A stretch of DNA of 64,000 bases from Agelas oroides (Eukaryota; Porifera; Demospongiae; Agelasida; Agelasidae), in the NCBI GenBank assembly GCA_949130485.1, contig OX422185.1, positions 16,867,011-16,931,010 on the forward strand. Reading direction: 5' to 3'. This document shows, one piece after another, positions 55,736-64,000 of this stretch (positions are counted from its first letter, which is position 1; each line of letters opens with the position of its first letter). Under the pieces are notes generated by a model. That model had not been told where the DNA came from and made no database searches. It worked only from the letters and a program-made list of their open reading frames with translations. The position numbers were made by a program, and so were the translations under genes.

Positions 55736-55798
55736 TAGTCTCGTGCCCAGACTACTTTTCGCCGAGGTCGCGAAAAATGCGGTCTGGGGACGAGACTA
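55736..55798. mobile_element. 63-bp TAGTCTCG mini foldback at the deletion junction
   Basis: Begins TAGTCTCGTGCCCAGAC, ends GTCTGGGGACGAGACTA. Flanks CGCTGCGGA / CGCTGCGCG match 7 of 9. Only its last 11-13 bases survive in unit 1 (21669-21680). Confidence 0.8.
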
Positions 55799-56618
55799 CG
55801 CTGCGCGTTGCATCAGCTATCGAGAGAATTGATTTTGCATGCTAACAAACTACCGCTTCGGGCGTTTTTTTTTTTGGACGCACTTTCGACTTGTCTCTGG
55901 ACGACAATGTACCTGCGCATGCGCTGTGCCACACCCTCTGTGTACTTGGACCTTTGAGAAGGGCGTGTAGAGCAAAACGACTGCCAAGAAGACTGTAGTT
56001 GGAAAGAGAGCGATTTCTCAGGTACTACAATGTACTGCCAGTGAACTGTGAACAAGACTGAAAAGTATCTGGCCACTGTTCAATAAACTGTTGTCTCCTT
56101 TAGAAATACTAATTTTGCCAAAGACAATCACTGATGATAGTGCGTCATATAGTCCATTTTAGCCAGTAAGACATTCCAGTAACCTGGAAACTCCCAGGGA
56201 ATGTTGTCCCAGGAATGGGCAGCAATTAGAACTATCTTGCGTTTACCCAATGGGTAACAGAAAAGACTCTGAGATTCATACTGAGCTGTCTATTGAACTG
56301 CTATTCTGTGGGGTGCCTGGGAATGGTGTGAGAGTCTGTCATCATGTTGATTGAACATGATCGAGCCAAATAATACTAAAGGAAGCTATCCTTCTGGTGA
56401 CCTTTAACATCAAGAACTTCAACGATGCACTATCATATGCAGTGAACTGTGAACAAGACTAGAAAGTATCCGCTACCGTTCAATTTCTGTTGTCTGTTAT
56501 GAGTCATCATTTGCCAGCAAAATGATGGTGCACCATATAGTGAGAAACGACATTCCAGCTACCTGGAAACTCACAGGGAAAGGTGTCCCAGGAATGGGCA
56601 GAAATTAGAACAAGCTTA

Positions 56619-57706
56619 CAGTGCTACACAGCAAGAGAGTAGATTTTGTGTATGGTGTACCTTCTGCAGCATATACAGGCTAAACTTGCTTGTTCAGAAC
56701 TCTAATTTAATATTCAGTTATGTCAAGGGGGGGACTATATATACCTGAAATTATGGGCTGTAATGATCTTTGATGTGGTCTTTGCATGCATAAATGCATA
56801 AAAATTGTCGATTTTTATGTTAGGCACAGCTTCTGTACTTTGCATTCTAGTTAAGAATCATTATTTATGTTTCAGGAATGTACCAACGGACTCTACCTCT
56901 ATGTCAAGTTTGAAGCCTTAACTACTTACAGGGATGGAGATATTAACCAAAATAGGTTGAAAATTAGCATATTTACGTTAGGCAAAGAATCTTGCATGAA
57001 ATTCCGAGTTAAGACAGCAAATTGCACCCTACGCTTCTCTACCAGTTAGCAAATCATATTCAAGAACGACACTGCGAAATCTTGCAGTGTTCGCTCAATC
57101 CGGAAGCATACACATCCGCCGGTCAGCTTATCGAGTTAATGAATGGAAATGATGACGTACATAAGCGCACGTGCTAACCATTTGCGTATCGCCCGGACAC
57201 ACCCATCGATCAACCGGCTAGCCGGCCGTACCGTGCGAGCGCGGGAAGCATGGATCTACTAGTGAGTTTCCACTCTCAGTGTAGGGGGGTGAAGTTCTAC
57301 GATCTGCGTAGTGCTGGGGCGGAGTGGGGTACTAAACTGAAGCTAGTAAAGGAGTCAACAACCCCCCACGATCAACTGTGTGTCGTGGCTTGGGTCCCTG
57401 GGATACCCGGTGAGAGAGCCGCGGACCTCTGAGAAGAATCGGTCAAACTCGAAGACGAGAAACACTCCATGATACCTGTGCGCTACCGAACGGCTGATAA
57501 TAATTTTAGTGCGCATTGAATTGAATATTGATGTCATGAATTTTATTAACCGACGTCACGGATGATTGTCAACGTCATCAATACGTCAAAAACACCGATC
57601 TCTATAGCTCACATAAATAGAGGCCTTATAAGTCATGGTTCTGTTAGACAGATGGAATGAACTTTGCGTGCAAGTTTACCAAAAAATCTACTCTCTTGCT
57701 GTGTAG
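56619..57706 (+). mobile_element. 1,088-bp hAT-like element with HIRAN-like exon (unit 2)
   Basis: Same length, ends and AACAAGCTTA flanks (56609-56618, 57707-57716) as the unit 1 copy. It was duplicated along with its unit rather than inserted separately. Confidence 0.7.
57250..57432 (+). CDS. HIRAN-like domain exon (unit 2)
   Basis: Protein sequence identical to the unit 1 copy, with the same CpG-rich leader and the same internal position in the element at 56619-57706. Confidence 0.4.
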   Translation: MDLLVSFHSQCRGVKFYDLRSAGAEWGTKLKLVKESTTPHDQLCVVAWVPGIPGERAADL

Positions 57707-58168
57707 AACAAGCTTATGTTGTCCTGACTGGATGCAGAGATCCATACTTAACTGTCTATTGAGCTCAACTTTAATATGCAAAGTTGAAGCAGTGAGACTT
57801 GTCTGGTGGTGGACAATGAAACAGTGACCTTGTAGGGAATCAAAGCTATCCTAAGCAGATACAAACAAGACCCTATTTTTTAGCAAGAATCGAAATACCA
57901 TGTTCTTCAATGACATACAACATTAACTCATGGTATCATGGACTAATGAGTAATTCGTGACTACAAGCCATCGTGGTGGCACTACATGCACTAGATGATG
58001 AACAAACGGAACCAGTTAATACACTTGAACTATATACTCCAACTACGGCACAAGGCACCATTATAAAAATGACAAATTATGGTTTCATTAATTTTAATAC
58101 AAAATTGTGGTGTTTCAGCTATAATTGGCATGTGTGTTACAAAATCCTCATTCACATGCAGGCCTTCC

Positions 58169-58770
58169 TAGCCTCGTTCCCAGGCCTTCCCCGGCTCCAG
58201 TTTTTGATCGCTTGCAGTATGGGAGGGAGAAGGCCTGGTGAATCTTACCACGTGATCCGCGGCACACATGACGTCACAGGTTCTAGACACGAAGACATAT
58301 TCACATTTATATCTCCAGCTACAGAGAAGCTAGAGAAACAAGACAAGTTCCAGCCGAGAGACAAGTCCCACCTCTAGAACATAACCGAGTCCAAAGCAGA
58401 ACCGCCGAAGGAATGTTCCGCTGCAAGCGTTGCAAATCCAAAAGTGGCTTCTTTTTCGCTACGTTAGCTACATTTTGTCACTGGGGACATTTCACGCATG
58501 TCGTTTGGCAACCCTTCGGAGCTATCCCTTCTAGCTCGGATATGTTTTGTACGCTTGATGTTGTTCTCCGTCGGCGCTTGTCTCGTCTTCGTAGCTAGTA
58601 CAGAACACAAGATCGGTCTTCTCCCTAGCATGGCTATACATATAAGCGTGACGACATGTGACGCCTGTGCCGCGGATCACGTGGTAAGATTCACCAGGCC
58701 TTCTCCCTCCGTTTTTGCATACTGCAAGCGATCAAAAACTGGAGCCGGGGAAGGCCTGGGAACGAGGCTA
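58169..58770. mobile_element. TAGCCTCG foldback element, 602 bp (unit 2)
   Basis: Copy of 24051-24654 with the same GGCCTTCC flanks and a 2-base deletion. Confidence 0.9.
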
Positions 58771-59084
58771 GGCCTTCCCACTGTCTAGCTTTACAGACCA
58801 TGCATGGAAAGGCAGCTTGGAAACAAGACTAGAGTAACCCGCATTGAAGAAGGTTGTCTTAGGCCATACCAATCTACTTTTATAAAGACCTCGAATAGTA
58901 AAGAACAGTAGAGTGTTATAGATATGCGAAAAATAATTTTGTTCCTTGTGAATGATTTACTGTGCTATTGTATAATAGATTACATGTATGTGCATGACAT
59001 ATATCAACTAGAGGTCTTCTGAGAAGACATACCCCACGCAAAATTCAAACTGAACTGTTTGTTACCCATGCATGCCCATAACTG

Positions 59085-59676
59085 TTTTTTTTTTTTTTTA
59101 TATAAAATTTATGTCATAAATGACAAAGGCAACATGACTATAGCTGATAGCTAATGTGAGACATGTGCCTCAAAGTGATACAACAAGGATCTTTTAAAGG
59201 AGATAGAAGAACATAATTTAACTGAGTCAGGCAAATTGTTCCAGGAGGAGATTACAGAAGGTACAAATGAGTGATACATGTAATTAGTATGTGCAAAAGG
59301 TCTAGTAAAATTAAACGTACTTGTACGATTAAGGTGGTATGGTAAATTACTTTGTACAAAGATACTAGATGGGAAGTCCATATGACCACTAACAATATTG
59401 TACATTGCAGTTAGCTTAAGATATTTACGACGAACTGACAGATGGGGGAGGTTGAGCAGTTGCAACATACTGTCATAGTCCAAGTCCCATTGCTTGAGAC
59501 AGACTTTACAAGCAAATTTTTGCACAGCTTCCAGTGACTGCATGCCCTTGTTCAAGAATGGGTCCCAGAGTTGGCAGGCATACTCCAAGTGAGGTCTTAT
59601 GCATGTACGATAGATAAGCAGCAGGGTGTTGGAGTCAGCCCAGCTATAAAACTGTCTGTACAACTGTTGCATATTA
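59085..59676 (-). mobile_element. Non-LTR retrotransposon 3' fragment (unit 2)
   Basis: Same 173-codon fragment (59151-59672), identical in protein sequence, with the same A-tract end. It was duplicated with the unit. Confidence 0.85.
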
Positions 59677-60334
59677 CACAGATTAAACGTTCGTGGTATG
59701 CAGTGTACATCATATTACATAGGGTATCTACACTATAATATTAAAGCTGGTTGTAAGGATGAAAGATCAAAGGATTTTCCAACTGAAGGTCTACTCTTGT
59801 GCCCAGCCTGCCACACCCCCCAGCCCCCTGATGGCTGTCAGCAAATACTTGCTGACCAACTTCGAATTCATAGAGTAATTGACCGACCTCATCAAGCCCG
59901 CATAGGAGCGTTCGGCACTAATAACACGCCATATTTCACTCACCTGTGAAATGGTAGTCTCGTGCCCAGTCGTTCACGAGATCGAGACTAGTGAATGCGT
60001 AGCCTCGTTCCCAGCCCCCCGCACAGCTTTTCGCAATCCTGGGAACGAGGAGGCTGGTGAACACGAACACGTGCTTGGAGTCCGCATACTGTGCCCGGTC
60101 TCTACCGTATCCAAGTGGTTGACCGTATCAAAATGGTGGACAATACCAATGTTAAATAGAAAATAGCTGGAAATGCAGAGGAGTGAACTGCTTTGGTCTC
60201 TATCAGGTACACATACATTTTTTTTTTTTAGATTGCCATGTCATTGCCGTGTACAGCAATTGTTTAACCCAGTAAATGTGTTGATTTCTAAATTTTTCAC
60301 CGGACTGACAACTTGACAGACGGACAAAACCTCC

Positions 60335-60649
60335 TTAACCCCTTCGCGCGGGGTAATCATCAGTGTGGCTTTTCCTTCTTCTTTTTGGTAATGGTGTTTC
60401 ATCTATAACAGACTGAGTGCTCTTCTTTATCCGCTTCCTCTTGCGGCAGTTCCCTCTAACGGGATCAAGAGCTGCAGATCCCTGGACCCTAAGAGAGACT
60501 GTTATCTAGGAACTGCCTTGCTCAAGGGTTCTCATTACGTCCACCACAAGCCCTCTGTTTGCCAAAAAAACACTCTAGGGGATCCTGTGTAAGTCTCTCA
60601 CTGAAGAGGTATTGCACTCTTGGCTGCTTGAATAAGTACTCTGCCATCT
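60335..60649 (-). pseudogene. P-element/THAP9-type transposase C-terminal relic (unit 2)
   Basis: Same relic with the same nonsense codon and frame break as unit 1. It was therefore already dead when the right parts of the units were copied. Confidence 0.7.
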
Positions 60650-60977
60650 CTATAAAGGAGTGTACTGTAGAGATGAAATGGCACATAATGTGTGATCAAT
60701 GACATATTACCAAAAATAATCCATACATGTTTAACTATAGTCCAGCTACCTCCAGCTTGCAACTGACCTTGAAGACAGTGGATGGTCAGTATCTTACATC
60801 ACGCTATAGAGATTGGATCTCTCGGCCACTTTGAACCAAACGCCACGAGAACACTTCATCAGATGCCTTCCTTCTATCCAAGCAGGAAGCTATATAAGCA
60901 AGTATTGATGAAACTATCTAGGATTGCAGTTTCCTGCTCTTATCATATTTTCAACGCCAGACTTTGTAGTACCTGGG

Positions 60978-61068
60978 TAGTCTCGCAAGCCAGACCCTTT
61001 CCGCGCAGCGCCGATCGCTTTCAGTATGCGGCACGCGCTGCGCAGAAAGGGTCTGGCTTGCGTGACTA
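60978..61068. mobile_element. 91-bp TAGTCTCG foldback (unit 2)
   Basis: Copy of 26862-26952 with the same GTACCTGGG duplication. Confidence 0.92.
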
Positions 61069-61686
61069 GTACCTGGGATGTGAACAAACCTGTATATGCT
61101 CTTAATCGTTTTATTTTTATTTTTTATTCGTTACTTGCATATATTTTGTTGCCTTGCCAAGCCCATCACTCCTCTGTGTTGGTATCTTGTTGTCCTAGGC
61201 TACTTACATATGGCCTTCCACCTATACCACCTGCATCCCATGCAATCATCGTTTTCTTTCCACTTGCATGGGGTGCGGTTATGCTCAAAAGAAAGAAAAA
61301 TTATGTGTAAATTAAGTGTGCCTGTTCTAGTGACGTTAACAACGTTGAAGAAGGAGCATCTAGTGGTTTGATGTATGGTGCATGATGCATGAGTTAGGGA
61401 ACAAGATATAGCTAGCCTTGAAGGCAGGAGGTATACCAAAGTCAGAAGTGTGAATGGCAGAGAATTGAATATTCAGACAAAAGTATCTGTTGTAGTTAGC
61501 TCTGTTATGTAGCGTAGCTACAACCCAACTACCACAGCGTCATAATGATGACCGTTGATATAGGCCTGTATGCGTGGGCTGCACGGTCTGCGAACTTGAA
61601 AATAGCGTAATTGATTATTGCGTATAGAAAGTACAAATGTCGGTCCGAGACCAAAATAAGAATTTTAAAATTTGGGCAAAATCAGG

Positions 61687-61696
61687 CTATATAAAG
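61687..61696 (+). promoter_or_regulatory. TATA box of the secreted-protein gene (unit 2)
   Basis: CTATATAAAG at the same spacing from the ATG at 61769 as in unit 1. Confidence 0.6.
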
Positions 61697-61768
61697 CAGA
61701 GATGTTCACCGCAACCATCTATCAGCGCATTATTACCGCCCTCGGAGAATAAATCCCTCGACCTCATC

Positions 61769-62587
61769 ATGATTGCTGCAATTTGTTGGGCGCTTGTGCT
61801 CTTCGGAGTAGCGGCCGTGTCCGGTGAAGAGTCTGGACTGCAAGTCAATGTTTCCAAAGAAGAAATTCGCGGTACATTTGCTATTGGCGAAAACCAACGT
61901 CTCGAGTTCTACACTAAAATAAAGGGCAAAGAAATCGTATCCGTCACTACCTTCTGCAACTTGACCTCCGGTGTGTGCGTGCAACTGACGTCACTCAAGC
62001 TACCAGTCACTGCTATTAACGACCGTAAAATCGAGCACATGCTAGAAAAAGTGTTGGATGCTGCAACCGTAACAGCAACCGCTTTTCTCGAAGAGGAAGG
62101 CCTATCGCCCATTTCCGACAACATTGTAAATTCCTACTATCAGTTCGCTGACGCTCTCTTCAAGCAAACTGGCGAATTGGGTTCGGGTCAGCTGCGATTC
62201 AGCTTGATGTATCACAGTGCAATAATGGGATCGGCGAAGCGGATAACTGATGGCGCTCAAAATCCCAATGACATTTGCTCAGTCTCTGCTCAGTACTATT
62301 ATGGAAACCGCCTTTTCGTTTGTATCCAGGATTTGGAAACCTCGATGTCAGAAGAAACATCGAGTCGGCAAAAGAGAGCCTTTCACCCGCGGCCGCGTAA
62401 TGGTATAAGACCCCCGTGTGGACAGGACTGGGGGTGCTGCGGCAACTATACCGGGAGGTGCTGGTGGTGGGCTGACTTGTGCTGGGTGCACGATTGCGTC
62501 TGTCAGTGTTGTGAACGCTGGTATTGTGGCTGGGCCTGTAGTAGCGAGTGGTGGTGTCGTAGTAGCTACCGCTGCAGGTGTTATTAA
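61769..62587 (+). CDS. Secreted protein of unknown family, unit 2 copy, 272 codons
   Basis: The upstream frame from 61637 runs through the TATA box, so Met 61769 (signal peptide MIAAICWALVLF) is chosen. The body is the same as the unit 1 copy except for single changes. Without the 2-base deletion the frame continues through a basic S-R-Q-K-R-A-F, which would fit a furin-type proprotein cleavage site, into a Cys/Trp-rich tail of about 55 residues. The +1 frame over that tail reads as a plausible Gly/Ala/Val-rich hydrophobic segment ending V-I-K-T-V (stop 62595-62597), so the Cys/Trp reading may be a shadow. The body call is reasonable; the C-terminus is uncertain. Confidence 0.6.
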   Translation: MIAAICWALVLFGVAAVSGEESGLQVNVSKEEIRGTFAIGENQRLEFYTKIKGKEIVSVTTFCNLTSGVCVQLTSLKLPVTAINDRKIEHMLEKVLDAATVTATAFLEEEGLSPISDNIVNSYYQFADALFKQTGELGSGQLRFSLMYHSAIMGSAKRITDGAQNPNDICSVSAQYYYGNRLFVCIQDLETSMSEETSSRQKRAFHPRPRNGIRPPCGQDWGCCGNYTGRCWWWADLCWVHDCVCQCCERWYCGWACSSEWWCRSSYRCRCY

Positions 62588-62678
62588 AACTGTTTAGCTT
62601 TGCTCTACTTAGTGGTGCATTACTGTCCTTTTCACTGCACAATCATGTACTTTTGTTACTGCATAACTGCATGTGCAC

Positions 62679-63083
62679 TATAGACCTTATGTAATACCTC
62701 ACGTAATTAAACGTAAAACGGAAAGTGGACGGAGTCCGGATACTACGCCGCCATTTTGAGTGGCAAGCAAGACCGCGGTCTATGGAGCTTAAGTACGGTG
62801 AAGCACTTTGCGAGCTCGCTGCGTCAACGAAGCATGCAGGTAAGCTTATTCGCTTCGGTGAGCGTTAGGTCCTGTTGAGGCCTTGTACATTCTGGGTGTA
62901 AACGTAAAATCACTTACTGGGCTGGTGAGAAAGGAGCTTGCAAACTGCTCCGCTGTACTTAAGCTCCATTGACCGCAGTCATTTTTTCCACTCAAAATGG
63001 CGGCGTAGTATCCGGATTTCCGTCCACTATCCGTTTCACGTTTGTCTACGTGAGGTGATGACGTCAATTGCATAAGGTCTATA
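62679..63083. mobile_element. 405-bp TATAGACC foldback (unit 2)
   Basis: Copy of 28561-28965 with the same length and ends. Confidence 0.85.
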
Positions 63084-63365
63084 AATAACATTGTTAGGGT
63101 TGTGTACCATGCACATCAAATTGCACTTTCAGTTGTATCTGCGTGTCCGCGCGTGGCTGAGCAAGCCCGTTAGCTACTACTGGAATCAAGGTTACTACGT
63201 GGATTGGATGCTACGTGGATTGGAAACTACGTAATATGTTTACATGGGAAGGCATGGTAATTTAAAACTTGTCACGACATGTGGAAGACATGTGCAAGAC
63301 GTGTGCAAGATACTAACAGTCTACTTGAGTACTAAGGCTGAGAGAGGAGAATGAATCATACTGAC

Positions 63366-63626
63366 CAAGAGCGCATAAGAACGGGCGGCTAGAGTAAGAG
63401 CGTGTAACTACGTAAAATTCGAAACCGGGCGGAATTTACCGCCAGTACTAAAAATAGTAACACACCCTGCACATGCTGCGTTGACATAAGCCATTATGCA
63501 TTGTTGCTAAGCACGCATGTGACCATGTGTTCTATTATTAGCACAGTTCAATAATTTTGCCCGGACTACGGGCTTCTATTGGAGTTACACGCTCTTACTC
63601 TAGCCGCCCGTTCTTATGCGCTCTTG
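63366..63626. mobile_element. 261-bp AAGAGCGCAT foldback (unit 2)
   Basis: Copy of 29248-29508 with the same TACTGAC flanks. Confidence 0.85.
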
Positions 63627-63863
63627 TACTGACGTTTGCCATCTTGTCACTGTGACAGTGTCATCACGTTTGACACTAATCTTTCCCTCGTCACACTTGG
63701 GAGCACAGAGGCACGTCATGAGGCCGAAGCTAAGAGGACATCTGTTACCATGGTAGTCTCGCTGCACCTTACAGACAACCTGTGTGTGGAGGGAAAACCA
63801 CATGTAGTCCAGTGTAAGAAGAACTAGAAAACATAACAACACTTCACATGGTGTCAAGCCCAT
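63627..63863 (-). CDS. Candidate exon with hydrophobic N-terminus (unit 2)
   Basis: Same frame as at 29509-29739 but with an in-frame ATG (MGLTPCEVLLCFLVLL). A hydrophobic segment at residues 6-22 suggests a signal peptide. The frame would end inside the adjacent foldback at 63366-63626. The function is unknown and the call is weak. Confidence 0.28.
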
Positions 63864-63925
63864 ACCATATCTCCACAGGAAGAAACAACAACATGCGCCT
63901 AACGGCGAGGTGCATTCAGTGTGTG

Positions 63926-64000
63926 CTTTATTTAGAGTTACGCAGTGACTGCACTGCAGTGCTTAATAGTGATTATAAGTGAAATCCATTTAACAATGCG
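63926..64000. repeat. Start of a third tandem unit
   Basis: The last 75 bases repeat the unit 2 start at 29808 in the same orientation. The array therefore continues beyond the window, or the assembly repeats itself. Confidence 0.85.

Overview
The window looks like genomic DNA of an early-branching animal, most likely a demosponge of the Amphimedon type. This is an inference from four things: small GT-AG introns, one animal housekeeping gene (a ZDHHC6-like palmitoyltransferase), a ribonuclease-inhibitor-type LRR exon, and a very high density of short foldback (MITE-like) transposons. No prokaryotic operon, CRISPR array, rRNA or intact tRNA was seen. Most open frames longer than 60 codons are shadows of repeats and are not listed.

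The dominant architecture is a large tandem duplication. Unit 1 runs from about 865 (just after a 200-base assembly gap at 658-857) to about 29807. Unit 2 runs from 29808 to 63925. The first 75 bases of a third unit close the window; 29808-29880 recurs at 63926-63998, an offset of 34118. The units share the same order: an AT-rich repeat-filled left part; a gene for a repetitive Pro/Cys-rich protein (frameshifted in unit 1 at 5861-6678, intact in unit 2 at 35706-36536); the ZDHHC6-like gene on the minus strand (exons at 12496-21161 and 40947-50539); then a right part with a hAT-like element carrying a HIRAN-like exon, a non-LTR retrotransposon 3' fragment, a P-element-type transposase relic, and a small TATA-box gene for a secreted protein (27653-28282 and 61769-62587). 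Unit 2 also holds about 6.1 kb (49506-55788) missing from unit 1. That segment contains exon 1 of the ZDHHC6-like gene and a third, 5'-truncated copy of the secreted-protein gene (54633-55412). The unit 1 palmitoyltransferase copy therefore has no exon 1 here and is probably dead, while unit 2 has a consistent seven-exon model.

Similarity between units is not uniform. It looks roughly 90-95 percent in the left and middle parts and close to identity from about 19 kb to the end of unit 1. This suggests an old duplication followed by recent exchange or re-duplication of the right part, or uncollapsed haplotypes in the assembly.

Comparing the units gives natural filled-versus-empty sites for several transposons. 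At least seven insertions of one foldback superfamily (ends TAGCCTCG or TAGTCTCG) have exact 8-9 bp target-site duplications. Other foldback families (TATAGACC ends, AAGAGCGCAT ends, AGGGGCTTTCC ends with an AT duplication, a double-palindrome compound, and one with GGACT repeats inside its arms) fill much of the rest. Minisatellites in the ZDHHC6 introns differ in copy number between units.
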